Assembly: GCA_009823505.1 (NCBI GenBank)
Contig: VZQC01001662.1
Coordinates: 96,221-160,220 of the forward strand
Direction: 5' to 3'
DNA: 64,000 nucleotides
Origin: Rhizomys pruinosus
Taxonomy: Eukaryota > Chordata > Mammalia > Rodentia > Spalacidae
Under the pieces are notes generated by a model. That model searched no databases. It had not been told where the DNA came from and was given only the letters and a program-made list of their open reading frames with translations. This document shows positions 11,545 to 22,026 of this stretch, piece by piece (position 1 is the first letter of the stretch; each line of letters starts with the position of its first letter). A program made the position numbers and the translations under genes.

Positions 11545-11905
11545 ATAAAATGACACCATTTCAGCGTATGTAGACGTGAGTGTACAGCTGGATGAGCAGT
11601 CACAGCACGGGCCTTTCCAGATCACGACTGGAGCCCTGCCAGCGCCTTCCCAGAAGACTCCTGAGTGCCACCCCTCTCCCTGCTGACCCGTACTCATGTC
11701 CTTGCTTCTCAGAACTCTTGTTTATCACTAAGATGCATCTCTTTGACACTGGAATTTCCACTTACTCAGTCCTTAAGTTTTCTCAGGAAAAACATACAGA
11801 TATGTCAGAATCTATCTATTGTAAAATCAGTGTATTTTCATAGTATGTAGCTGTATTTGTTCATTTTTGTGGCTGTGTAGTATTCCAGTGAATGAGCACA
11901 TTTTT
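11545..11905 (-). mobile_element. Possible old L1/LINE fragment
   Basis: The segment ending tgtggctgtgtagtattcca resembles the reverse of the usual L1 text about a structure such as tagtattccattg. It is highly diverged and the orientation and limits are uncertain. Confidence 0.35.
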
Positions 11906-11959
11906 TTTTCTTTTTCTTCCTTTTTTAATTTTAATTTATGGTCTTTTAAAGTCAGGTTC

Positions 11960-12148
11960 TCCAGCCTTTAATCCTAGCACTTGGGAGGCAGAGGCAGGCG
12001 GATCTTATCCGCCTGCCTCTGCCTCCCAACTGGCCTGGAACTCGTTTTGCCGACCAGGCGGGTCTTGATCTCACAGAGATCCACCCCCTGTCCCCTGTCC
12101 CCCAAGTGCTGGGATTTTATAAAGGCCTGCACCACCATACCTGACTTT
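11960..12148 (-). mobile_element. Rearranged B1 SINE with an inverted duplication
   Basis: A forward B1 core (cctttaatcctagcacttgg) runs to 12003 and is followed at 12007 by the exact reverse of the same segment. Reverse B1 sequence then continues to the caccaccatacctgac end. The arms are 23 bp and identical. Confidence 0.85.
11981..12029. repeat. Perfect 23-bp inverted repeat with 3-nt loop
   Basis: The left arm 11981-12003 begins ttgggaggcagaggcaggcg. The right arm 12007-12029 is its exact reverse complement. The spacer is ctt. The arms come from opposite strands of the same B1 segment. Confidence 0.97.
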
Positions 12149-12185
12149 TTCTCCCTATTTTAGATGTTGGGTCTTTTCCTCTTTC

Positions 12186-12361
12186 ATTCTCTGCCTTTTT
12201 TTTTATGTTTTTTTATGTGTCTTTATTGAGACAGTCTCCCTGCAAACCCAGCTATCCTGGAACTACTCTGTATAGACCAGGCTGGCCTTGAACACACAAA
12301 GATCCACCTGCCTCTGCCTCCCGAGTGCTAGGATTAAAGGCATGCGCCACCACGCCTTGGC
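12186..12361 (-). mobile_element. B1 SINE
   Basis: Reverse B1: gagacagtctccctgcaaac, ccaggctggccttgaacaca, cgccaccacgcc. The T-rich run before it is the tail. Confidence 0.85.
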
Positions 12362-12371
12362 TCTCTGCCTT

Positions 12372-12582
12372 ATTTTTGAGACAGTTTCTCACTGAACCTG
12401 GAGCTCACCAATTGGCTAGGCTAACCATCTAGCAGGCTGGAGCCCCTGGAGGGGTCTGCCCCTGTTTGTCCCCTCTAGTGTCAGCAGGCCTAGTTTTTCT
12501 GTGGTTGCTAGAGCGTGAACTCTGGTCCTCATTGAGCCTGCAGAGGAAGCACTTTACCCCCTGAGCCATTCCCACAGCTCTG
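12372..12582 (-). mobile_element. B4/RSINE-type chimeric SINE
   Basis: Reverse copy of a common rodent repeat: tttgagacagtttctcactg, aacctggagctcaccaattg, and the end ccctgagccattcccacagc. Similar copies occur at 23095, 46340, 58141 and 62120. Confidence 0.6.
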
Positions 12583-12589
12583 AGTAGCA

Positions 12590-13415
12590 AGATGTTCCTG
12601 TCTGTTCTATTGGTGACTGTTTGGTTAGTTTAGTTCTAAGATGTTTCTTCCAAATGCTGCTGTGATCATGATGTGTCTCCTAGGAAAGCGAAAGCTGTGC
12701 ATGTATGCGGACCCATGTGCAGAGACTGTTGGACAACCATGGTGGCGGGATCACTGCCTGTGGTTCCAGGTCCCTATCAGCCTTGCTGTAGGTGGCTAGG
12801 GGCTCAGTTTACTGAGGGCGTCTGTCAGGGCTGCAGGGGAGCTCCGCCCACTGTCCTGTCTTTGTGGTCCTCAGCTTCCCTCAGAGCCCCTCAGAGGGCA
12901 CATCTGTTTCCCAGATACTCCAGGACCTTCAAACGCTGAACAGGTGTGCTGTCCGTGTCAGCAGGTGGCAGGGACTGGCATGTAGCAGAGAGCTGCGGCA
13001 GTAGAGTGGAGGAGGAAGTATGTAGGCAGGGTGGGGGCCCAGCTTGTCCATCACAGTCCAGCACTGACCTGAGTGACAGTGTCTGTGGCAGTGTGGTGTC
13101 TGGCCACAGTGTTTGTTCCCTGGTAGGTCTGGCGCCCTTCCAGGGTACAGGATGGAGAACCGTCAGGGGGCTCAGGCCTCAGCCAAGGCTCCTGGCTGCT
13201 GCTTGCCGGGCAGCTCAGCTCATAATGTGTTTTCATAATCAAAGCAGAAAAGTCCCATTGTGGTCCTCATGCCTCTGTCATAAAGCACTTTTTGTTTCCT
13301 AGCAAAATTCTGAGTTGCAAAAGCAAGTCAGCTCAGCAAAGACATAATACCAGTGAATGGCACTTGCCCCTTACAGCACCAGTCAGGGGCCCAGTGTGTA
13401 AGAATTAGATAGTTT
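12590..13415. other. Unique intronic sequence
   Basis: No recognisable gene or repeat. Text near 12600-12690 is faintly LINE-like but not callable. Confidence 0.45.
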
Positions 13416-13417
13416 TG

Positions 13418-13630
13418 GGGCTAAAGAGATGGCTCAGCAGTTAAGAGCACCGATTGCTCTTGCAGAGGACCCGGGTTCAATTCCTAGCACCCACATGGCG
13501 GCTGAGAACCATCTTTAACTCCAGTTCCAGGGGAATACGACACCCTCTTCTGACCTGCAGCATTGCACGACACGGGTGCACCAACCTACATGCAGACAGT
13601 ATACTCATATACATAAAAAAAATAAAAAAC
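13418..13630 (+). mobile_element. B2 SINE
   Basis: Full B2: gggctaaagagatggctcag, gaggacccgggttcaattcc, ccagttccaggggaatacga, acagtatactcatatacata. No 17-bp duplication. A forward B1 follows directly in its tail. Confidence 0.9.
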
Positions 13631-13640
13631 ATCAATTATA

Positions 13641-13798
13641 AGCTGGGCATAGTGGTGCAAGCCTTTAATCCCAGCACTCAGGAGTCAGAGGCAGGCAGAT
13701 CTCTGTGAGTTCAAGGCCAGCTTGGTCTACATAGAAAGTTCTAGGCCAGCTGGGGCTACAGGGAGACCCTGTCTCAAAAAGACCAAAAAAAAAAAAAA
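13641..13798 (+). mobile_element. B1 SINE
   Basis: Full forward B1 from agctgggcatagtggtgcaa to gaccctgtctcaaaaagacc and a 14-A tail. Confidence 0.9.
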
Positions 13799-13799
13799 G

Positions 13800-14470
13800 T
13801 GATTAAAAAAAAATTAGATCGTGTTTATTGGGGTACCCCAATAGCCTCTAAAGTTCACAGGCTACTTGCAGGAAGAGAACATGTTTCTAGGAGCCATGTT
13901 TATCACCCTGGAATTCGGATCTGATAGGAATATTAGGATTCCTTTAGCTTATATGTGAGAAACTCCTGTTGAGCAGTGGGTTCAACAAGGGGTCTGTGCT
14001 CTGTGAAACAGGAAGTTGAGAGGTCGGCACTGGAGGCTTCCATGCTGTCTCCCTGTGTTTGCTTTCTCCTCCTCACGTGGAACTTCACGCTTTCCAAGTG
14101 GCTGCTGCATCTCTAGGTTTTAGGACTATCCATATTCTGAGTTAAGATGTTGGCTTTTTTTGCCAGCTGCCCATTATCTGTTTAATGAGAAAAATCAACT
14201 TTCTGAAAGTATCTCACATCTCACTTGCAGGAGCCAGGTCTCACAGCAAGTACTGGTTACCAGGGGGCTTGGAAGCTGATCATCTGTTACCTGAGCAAAA
14301 TCAGGAGTTCCCGGAGTTACGTAGGGAGGATGGACAGGGGAAGGCAGCTGGTGCCACGATTCACTGGGTCACATCGACAAGGAAACAAGGTGTTTGAATT
14401 AAGTTTCCTTGGTAACTGGTAGTTGTACCTTTAGGCACCAAATTGTATTTTTAAGTGACTTTAAATAGTT
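13800..14470. other. Unique intronic sequence
   Basis: No gene or element recognised. Confidence 0.5.
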
Positions 14471-14475
14471 CAAAA

Positions 14476-14645
14476 TGGAGCTCAGTGGTTAAGTGCACTG
14501 GCTGCTCTTGCAGAGGACCTGGGTTCAGTTCCAACACCCACATGGCAGCCAGGGGAATCTGACGCCTTCTTCTGACCTCCGTGGGTGTTGCATGACATGG
14601 GTGCACTTACGTTTATGCAGGCAATACACTCACAAACACATACAA

Positions 14646-14692
<47 letters not shown>

Positions 14693-14699
14693 AATATAT
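14476..14699 (+). mobile_element. B2 SINE with expanded (TAAA)n tail
   Basis: B2 head and body with an internal deletion after cacatggcagcc. The tail has grown into about 12 units of TAAA (14644-14693). Confidence 0.85.
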
Positions 14700-14928
14700 A
14701 TAAAAAATAGTTCAAGAAGCCAGATACTTTTTCTTCCCCTAAACAATTTAGTGAGCCCCTGTCCCCCGTGGCTGGAAGTCTCTGCAGCCTCTGTTCAAGT
14801 GTGGTTTGTGTTGTTGATTTGACCCCGGAAAACTAATGGCTTTTAGGGGGAGGAGTGCTGGGGATAGAACTTTTCTACTGACATACATCCTTAAACCCAA
14901 AAGTCTGCTTTTTTTCCTTTCTTTTTTT

Positions 14929-15150
14929 GGTCTTTTTAAGACAGTTTCCCTGTAGCCCGAGCTGGCTAGAACTCACTCTGTAGATCAGGCTGGCCTTGAT
15001 TTCACAGAGATCTGCCTGCCTCTGCCACTAGAGCCTTGGAATTGAAGGCATGTGCCACCATGCCTGGCTATGGTCTTGATAAATAGCCCAGGCTGACCTT
15101 GAACTCGTGGTCCTCCTGCCTCAGCCTCCTGAATGTTGGCATTACAGGGT
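14929..15150 (-). mobile_element. B1 SINE followed by a second B1/B4 fragment
   Basis: Reverse B1 14929-15069 (ggtctttttaagacagtttc, gccaccatgcctggct), then a reverse fragment (aatagcccaggctgaccttg, cctcagcctcctgaatg) to about 15150. Confidence 0.75.
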
Positions 15151-15154
15151 GGGC

Positions 15155-15680
15155 CTCCAGGCCAAGTCGGGGTGGTGCACGCTGACCCTGGAGTTGGCTG
15201 TGCAGTGCTTCCTGTGTCTCTTTATTACTGCCTCCATGTACCTACTCGTGGGTACCATGTTTCTTTTTGCTTCAAATGTCGTGCTTTGTTGGGTCTGTGG
15301 ATGAGAAGCACGTTGCCAAACAGACTGAGTTCCTGGGGTACAAGTCTTGCTGGAAAAGAGAGAGATTGAGATTAAAAAGAGGAGGGAATTTCCAGTGTCC
15401 CCTAATCAAAATGATACCAGACAACTTGTTCCCATGCTGACTGGATGATTCTTTTCTTATCACCTTGAAGAATAACCCCCTCCTTACTTCCCTTCTCTGG
15501 TGGGAAGCCCCATTGATTAAGAGATCTGTCACATGGAGTCTGTCTCCAAAGGAGACAGTAAGAAAGGCAGCATATGACGTTGGAGAAGCTGCCTGATCTC
15601 TGGTTCCTCGTCTACTCTGAGGTGTGGTGCTGATGGCTTCATAGTCACTCAAAGAAGTGAGTGCTGGAGTAGTGCCAGTG
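15155..15680. other. Unique intronic sequence
   Basis: No element or gene recognised. Confidence 0.45.
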
Positions 15681-15686
15681 TGACTC

Positions 15687-15832
15687 GCAGTAAGTGTAGC
15701 AGGGCTGGTTCGAGGACACGCGCAGTAAGTGTAGCAGGGCCGGTGCGAGCACACGCGCAGTAAGTGTAGCAGGGCTGGTGCGAGTACACGCGCAGTAAGT
15801 GTAGCAGGGCCAGTGCGAGCACACGGGCAGTA
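15687..15832. repeat. 35-bp minisatellite, 4 copies
   Basis: The unit is approximately cgcagtaagtgtagcagggc followed by cggtgcgagcacacg. The four copies differ at a few positions (c/t, gag/gcg changes). Confidence 0.92.
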
Positions 15833-15929
15833 AGAGCCGGCATCACTGTTACAGACTCTGTTACAGACAGGCCGTCCTGGAACCCTGATCCTCCTGCCTC
15901 CACTGCCCATGTGTTAAGATCACACATGT

Positions 15930-16160
15930 GGGGGCTGGAGAGATGGCCTAGCGATTAAGAGCACCGACTGCTCTTGCAGAGGACCCGGGTTCGATCCCCA
16001 GCACCCACATGGCGGCTGAGAACGTCTTTAAGTCCAGTTCCAGGGGAATCCCACCCCCTCTTGTGACCTCCGCGGCATTGTACGACATGGGTGCATAGAC
16101 CTACATGCAGACAGTACATTCATACACATACGAAAATAAGTAAATAAATAAAATTTAAAA
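15930..16160 (+). mobile_element. B2 SINE
   Basis: Forward B2 with an intact head (gggggctggagagatggcct), gaggacccgggttcgatccc, and an aaataagtaaataaataaa tail. No 17-bp duplication. Confidence 0.92.
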
Positions 16161-16261
16161 ATCACACATGTGCCTGTCTTCTTTCCTTCCTTTTATATTG
16201 TATCTGGTTATAAAGCTCATTGAAAATATAATCACTTTTTTAAATTAAAATTTTTAAAACA

Positions 16262-16456
16262 TTTTAAAAATTTTATTCATTTTCTTTTTGAGTGTACTGT
16301 CTGCATGTAGGTTTGTGCACCCGTGTCATGCAATGCCACAGATGTCAGAAGAGGGTGTCGGATTCTCCTGGAACTGGAGTTAAAGATGCGGATTCAACCC
16401 GGATCCTCTGCAAGAGCAGTCGGTGCTCTTAACCACTAGGCCATCTCTCCAGCCCC
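16262..16456 (-). mobile_element. B2 SINE, internally deleted
   Basis: Reverse B2: gtactgtctgcatgtaggtt, ggtgtcggattctcctggaa, ccatctctccagcccc. A segment after gttaaagatgcgg is missing. Confidence 0.88.
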
Positions 16457-16465
16457 TAAATTAAA

Positions 16466-16652
16466 TTTTTTATATTTTTATGTGTATGAGTGTCATGCCT
16501 GCATGTATGTAAGTGCACCCATGTCACACAGTGCCTGCAGAGGGTAGAAGAGGGCATTAGATCCTCTGGAAATGGAGTCACAGACAGTTGTTAGCCACCA
16601 TGTGGGTGCTGGGATTCAAACCCTGGTCTGCTACAAGAATAGCCAGTGCTTT
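16466..16652 (-). mobile_element. Older B2/B3 SINE
   Basis: Reverse copy with tgtcatgcctgcatgtatgt, gagggcattagatcctctgg and gtgggtgctgggattcaaac. Truncated at the head, where the next B2 begins. Confidence 0.8.
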
Positions 16653-16671
16653 TTATTTATTTATTTAAAAA

Positions 16672-16914
16672 AATTTTTTTATTAATTTTATTTATTTCTG
16701 TATGTGTATGAATGTACTGTCTGCATGCAAGTTTGTGCACTCGTGTCGTGCAATGCCGCGGAGGTCAGAAGTGGTTGTTGGATTCCCCTGGAACTGGAGT
16801 TCTGGAATTGTAGTTTCAGACGGCTCTCGGCCGCCATGTGGGTGCTGGGGATCGAACCCGGGTCCTCTGCAAGAGCATCGGTGCTCCTAACCGCTAGGCC
16901 ATCTCTCCAGCCCC
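16672..16914 (-). mobile_element. B2 SINE, duplication subfamily (variant)
   Basis: Reverse B2. After cccctggaactggagttct it carries a shortened version of the 17-bp duplication (ggaattgtagtttcagac). Confidence 0.88.
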
Positions 16915-17180
16915 AGAAAATATAGTATAAAAGTTAAAAATCACTCTTAACTCATGGGGGGAGAGAAGAAAGGAAGGATGGGGGTGGGGTGGAGACCAGG
17001 GTGATTAGGTGGCAGAGGGGCTGTGGGGGGAGTGGCCTTCCAAGTAGAGAGGTGAAACATCTGGAGGATTAGGGATTAGATTAGCAGAGAGCTGAGGTGT
17101 GCTCACACCTGTATTTCCCTAGCCATTCGAACTTGGGGATGGCAGACTTGTGAAATCTGGCATACATTTCTTTTTTTTTT

Positions 17181-17436
17181 TTAATTTTTTATTAATTTTT
17201 AATTTTATTTATTTCTGTATGTGTATGAATGTACTGTCTGCATGCAAGTTTGAGCACCTGTGTCGTGCAATGCTGCGGAGGTCAGAAGAGGGTGTCGGAT
17301 TCCCCTGGAACTGGAGTTCTCCTGGAATTGGAGTTTCAGACGGTTCTCGTCCGCCATGTGGGTGCTGGGGATCGAACCCGGGTCCTCTGTAAGAGCAGTC
17401 GGCGCTCTTAACCGCTAGGCCATCTCTCTAGCCCCC
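17181..17436 (-). mobile_element. B2 SINE, duplication subfamily
   Basis: Reverse B2 with the 17-bp duplication (ggaactggagttctcctgga followed by attggagtttcag). The flanks ctggcatacattt and ctggcgtatattt are an imperfect target-site duplication. Confidence 0.9.
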
Positions 17437-17499
17437 TGGCGTATATTTCAATTTTCTTTTTGTTGCTCTATATGTTGGTTTGTTGAGAAAGGCTTCCAT

Positions 17500-17578
17500 T
17501 TAGTGTATGGCGCTAGGGATTGAACTCATGACTTCATGGATGCTAGTACTTTACCAAATGAGCTACACTTCAGCCTTT
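17500..17578 (-). mobile_element. ID-like SINE fragment
   Basis: Reverse tRNA-like text: gggattgaactcatgacttc, then accaaatgagctacacttca. Confidence 0.5.
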
Positions 17579-17579
17579 C

Positions 17580-18125
17580 AGGGGTATTTTAATTCCATTC
17601 AAACAAATCAAGTTAGAAAGATGGAGAACAACATTTGGCTAGTATTTGTGAAGCCCTAGGTTTTGCGCCCGACACCACCAAAGAAAAAAGTCTGGGTAGG
17701 GCAATAGTAGTGAGGGATTCAGGGTCGAGGGCCAGAGAGGAAGTATGGGCGGGCTTTGAATTTGTTGAATTTGGCCTCTGCCTCTGCCTCGGAGCTGTGA
17801 GCCTCAGAAGCCCTTTATTCACTCATCTGTCAGTTTCTCAGTCTGGGACTAGGAACTAGGACCGTGGTACTTGGTCTTTCAGGGTTTCTCCAAGACAATG
17901 GGTAGGAGACTAGGGAGGCCTGGGCAGATGGTAGCAGAGTGCTTTGAGGCCTGAGAACAGATACAGTTTCCAATACTTGCCAAGTTTATGTGATTCCCTG
18001 AGCCCTGCCACTACACGTGGTGCTCTTATGTTCTTACAGGCTGGACAGCAACAGGTGAATAGCCTCTGTGGATGACTCATTATACCTTGGAGGGGAAGAA
18101 CTTGTTTCATACCCTTCTCATCAAC
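17580..18125. other. Unique intronic sequence
   Basis: No recognisable gene or well-defined element. Confidence 0.45.
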
Positions 18126-18137
18126 TTGGGAAAGCTA

Positions 18138-18357
18138 AAACTTCCCTCTCCCCTCCCCTCTCCCTCCCCTTCCCCTCTCCCTCCCCTCCCCTCCCCTCCC
18201 TTCTCCCTTCCCTCCCCCTCTCCCCTCCCCTCCCCTCCTCCTCTCTCCTCTCCTCCTCTCTCTTCTCTGCCCTTCTTCTCTCTTCCCCTCTTCCTCTTTC
18301 TTCCCCTCCCCTGTCCCCTCTCCCCTCTCCTCCCTTCTCTTCTCACCCCTTTCCCAT
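18138..18357 (+). repeat. Polypyrimidine tract (CCCCT-rich)
   Basis: About 220 bp almost only C and T on the plus strand. It produces meaningless Pro/Ser-rich and Arg/Gly/Glu-rich ORFs on the two strands. Confidence 0.95.
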
Positions 18358-18465
18358 CCTCAGACAGGGTTTCACTATGTAGCCCAGGCTGGCCTGGAAC
18401 TTAAAATCCCTCTTCCTTGGCCTGTTGAATGCTGAGGTCCCAGGTGTGTACCCATGCCTGGCATG
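18358..18465 (-). mobile_element. B1/B4-like SINE fragment
   Basis: Reverse text agacagggtttcactatgta, gcccaggctggcctggaact and cccatgcctggc. Confidence 0.65.
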
Positions 18466-18643
18466 AGCTGCTGTGTTGAAAAGGCTTTGCCCACTAAAGC
18501 CACAGCTGGGTAAATAAATAAGCAGCTAATAAATCTGTTGTTCCTCTCCCTGGCTTTCCCTGCCCAGGGAGCATCACAGTGCAGCTTTGTTCTTCTGGTC
18601 CTCTGTCTTCTTCCTCTCCCTCTCCTCTCATCACTCCGGGCAG

Positions 18644-18801
18644 GGAGGCCCCATGGCTGAGGCTGCTATGTCCTCCTTTGCTGGTGCATCAGAGGGGTAC
18701 TGCATGGACCCCATGGCTACCTGCTCTCTCTATGGGTGGGAGGAGCCAGAGAGCCCTGCCCCCAGGACGCCACTCTACTGGCTGAGAGCAGGAGGATCCA
18801 G
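18644..18801 (+). other. Exon-like segment with strong splice signals
   Basis: A long pyrimidine run (tcttcttcctctccctctcc ...) ends in gggcag at 18643. The 158-bp segment ends at 18801 with CAG followed by gtgagc, a near-ideal donor. An ATG at 18653 opens 49 codons (MAEAAMSSFAG...). It would end in phase 2, whereas the Ksr1 exon at 49325 begins in phase 0, so it does not join in frame. It could be an untranslated alternative first exon, a regulated exon or chance. No function is claimed. Confidence 0.25.
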
Positions 18802-18999
18802 GTGAGCCTCAGGTAGGGCAGTGCCCTGTCTGCTCAGAATTCCTGAAGGCCCCTGGGGAGGAAGGAACAGGCTGTCAAGTGTGGCCTATGGCCTTCAGCT
18901 GGGATAGGTTTTGAAATGGCCTGTAAGATGGGATTTCTATAGTTGTGGTAGGTACTTCCTAAGGGACTTTGCTTAGGGAGGTGGCTCTTTTTTCTTTTT

Positions 19000-19200
19000 C
19001 GTTTTTATATGTTGCTGGAGATGTAACCCAGGACCTCATCCACACCAGGCAAATGCTGTAGCACCGAGTCATGTCCCCAGCCTTGTTTTCACTTTTTGAG
19101 ATAAAAATGTCACTAAATTATCAAGGCTGGCTTTGAGCTCTCAGTCTTTCGGGCTCAGCCTTGTGAGTGGCTGCACTTAGAAGCGTGCACCAGTGTGTGT
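19000..19200 (-). mobile_element. ID/B1 composite SINE, diverged
   Basis: ID-like reverse text (gctggagatgtaacccagga, gcaccgagtcatgtccccag) then a diverged B1-like reverse part (atcaaggctggctttgagct). Confidence 0.55.
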
Positions 19201-19204
19201 GGTT

Positions 19205-20530
19205 CACCCTCCCATCTACTCACATGGCTTTGGGAGTGCTTTCCTTGTTGCAGAGCCGAGCTTCCTGGTTGTGCTGTGGACATGCTGTGGACATACGGCA
19301 GCTCCTGCACTCAGCAGGTGTCCTGGAAATGTTGTATGGAAGGGCGCATGCTGATTTGGGGCAGACATTGGTCTCTCACCTGAGCCCTTGGCTAGGCGGG
19401 CAGAGGTAGCTGCCTTTTTGCATTTGAAGTGCATTCAGATGAAAAGCAGTGTCTAGGCAAAGTCAAGACAAATAGAATTGGATTGTGAACTTGATCCTGA
19501 GAATACTGGCTTACCTAAAAATAAACAATCCAATGGACAGTCCAACCCAGCTTTCCCCTCCAGCTCCCACCCCCTGTGACCCTGCTGCCCAGCTGGCTTT
19601 TGCAGTGAGCCCAGCCAGTGTGCACGTTGCAGCTGGAATGTGGCTGCCTTTGGAAAGAAACAAGTTGGCCCCTCTCCCTGCCTGGGACTTTCCTTTATCA
19701 GGAGACAAGCATCTGAGAGAAGTTGAGATGTGTCTGGGGGAAGAAGGAGGGCTTTGCCAGAGGTCAGGCACCTTGAAAACTCTCTTGTTAGTTTTGGGTA
19801 AAGGCTGAGATAACCGACTGGAGGGGCGGTGTGTGCAGACAGCTAATTGCCCCAGATGCTGCTGGCAAGGGAAGGGAAAGGCTTTATCCATCCTACCTTA
19901 CAGGGAGATGCTAGGCATGGACAGTGGTGTGGACAGTGGCTCTGCAGTCAGAGCAGTGTGTCCTCAAGGAGCCCCCAGACAGCGTGGGGGGGGGGGGCTC
20001 AGGCTGGAGGATGCCTGTATTTCTGTTGTGCCTAGTTTAGACTCTGAGGAGAGGACAGAATCCTACCAAGTTATCACATGAGGTGGGAGCTGCTGGCTGA
20101 GCACAGCTTGGCCCAGGGAAGGCCCCTGTTTCTCTTGGCTCAGGACTATGCCTGGCAAAACTGTTCCTATGAGAGTTTCTATGTCTGGTGAAGCATGTCT
20201 TCCACAACCACTAAGTACAGTCCTGGTATCTGTTCAGGAAGACCTGTGTTGCAGGAACAGAGACAGGTGGGAACGTGTACCACAGCATTTTCTGTGGTGA
20301 GGGAAGCTGGGAGCAACCCTAATGCCTGCGGGCAGGAAGGTGCATCAGTGTACTGTGTGGTGGTGTGCTCACCTGGGGAGCAGAGCACTCACTGTTCAAT
20401 GACCCCACCTTCTGTGTGAGTCAGCCGGCTATGTTTAAGGAAAAGATTGGTAGGAAGTCAAGTTGCGGAATGTATATAATAATGATATTTCTGTCAAGTT
20501 AAGCAAACAGACACACCACCGCTAACAAAA
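19205..20530. other. Unique intronic sequence
   Basis: No gene or element recognised. A G13 run lies near 19985. Confidence 0.5.
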
Positions 20531-20531
20531 C

Positions 20532-20683
20532 AGGCTGGCAAGATGGCTCAGTGGTAAAAATGCTTGTTGTCAAGATTAAAGACCTGAGTTCAATCCCTGG
20601 CTGGGACCCACATGATGGAAGAAGAGAACTGACTGGTGCAAGTTGTCTCCTGACTTCCCACATATGCCGTGGCACATGTACAT

Positions 20684-20719
<36 letters not shown>

Positions 20720-20720
20720 T
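20532..20720 (+). mobile_element. B3-type SINE ending in (CA)n
   Basis: aggctggcaagatggctcag head, agagaactgactggtgcaag middle, and a (CA)n microsatellite at 20684-20718 in the tail. Confidence 0.8.
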
Positions 20721-20724
20721 ACAT

Positions 20725-21850
20725 TTTGAAAATAAACTCCTAGAGAGGAAGGATCCCCTATTTGTATATTTGAAATACTTTATTGGAAAAAAAATGAGCG
20801 ACTTGTTCTTTCCTGGAAATTGTTTATAATTAATGGGAGAAGTTAACAAATAAGTAGCCGAAGGCTTCCAGAACGTAAACGCTCATGTTATTGGCCATGT
20901 TGGGGAGAGTGCACGAGGAGACCCATTTGGATGCGATCTGAGAAGATGAGGTTTAAGTAACAGCAGTTGGAACAAGTTAATTTTTCTCACACATGAAAGA
21001 GGCCTGGGAATCAGAAGCCCAAGGTCATGTGGTCATCAGATTTCTCCTAGCTAGCCTCTCTGCCATCTCTTGCTTGTATGTTCTGAGATCTCAGCAGGCA
21101 GCAAATGACAAGGACTGGAGAAAGTTGTATTATGGAAATATTCTTTTGAAATTACCGTATGATAATTCTGTTTACCAGTCATTGGCCCCATGTTCACATC
21201 ACGTAGACACATAAAGCTGTGAGGGAGGATAGAAGTGGGTGCCCATATCTTAGCATTCGGTTAGCAAGAAAGGAGAATGGGGTTTGGAGCACACAGTGGT
21301 GAAAGAGGCAATGAATGGGTTGGGCTTGGGTCTGTTGAGTTGGAGGTGACTCTGAGCCATGCACTTGGGGATTGGCGGGATGGGTGGGACACCGAGTTTC
21401 TGGTTTAGAAGACATGTATTTGGAGATGGTGGTGGGGATTCCTGGGGAAGGAGAAGCAGAATTCCAGGAAGGCATGTGTACAGGAAGAAGGCCTGTGTTG
21501 TAGCCCAAGGAAGCTGAGTGGGAGAAGAGCAGCCAAGTCTAGATCTGTACCTGCAGGCTTGGAGGGAAATAAGAATCCCAGATCCATGGGATCTGAACAG
21601 CAACAGGATGCTTCAGGCTTTTGGGGGTGAAAGAAGGGGAGAGGAGGTGGAGGGGAAGTGGTTCTTCAGGCCAGTGGTCTGGCTTCAGTCAGAAATATCC
21701 CCAGAAACTCATGTTAAAAGACTTGACTGTCAGCTGACCAGCTTGGAGATGTGACAGGGTCATGAGGTCTCTGACCTCAGCGGTAGATTGACCATTGACG
21801 AATCATAGCTGATGGTATTATTGGAAGTGATGGAACTAGAAGACATGGGG
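20725..21850. other. Unique intronic sequence
   Basis: No gene or element recognised. Confidence 0.5.
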
Positions 21851-21856
21851 CGGGCT

Positions 21857-22026
21857 GGTGGAAGCAGTAGATCCCCATCCCTTCATGCTTGGCAGAAGTG
21901 GTAGATCCCCATCCCTTCATGCTTGGCGGAAGCGGTAGATCCCCGTCCCTTCATGCTTGGCGGAAGCAGTAGATCCCCGTCCCTTCATGCTTGGCGGAAG
22001 TGGTAGATCCCCGTCCCTTCATGCTT
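21857..22026. repeat. 34-bp minisatellite, 5 copies
   Basis: The unit is ggcggaagcggtagatcccc followed by gtcccttcatgctt, exactly 5 x 34 bp. Variants are cag/gcg/gtg at the second half-dozen bases and ccat/ccgt. Confidence 0.97.

Noticed and set aside
11067..11603. 178-codon minus-strand ORF
   Set aside because: No domain or homology recognised; it overlaps a possible LINE relic and lacks coding features.
15930..16010. tRNA-like gene (A/B-box text in ggggctggagagatggcct... and ggttcgatcc)
   Set aside because: It is the tRNA-derived promoter head of a B2 SINE, repeated many times in the window; not a functional tRNA gene.
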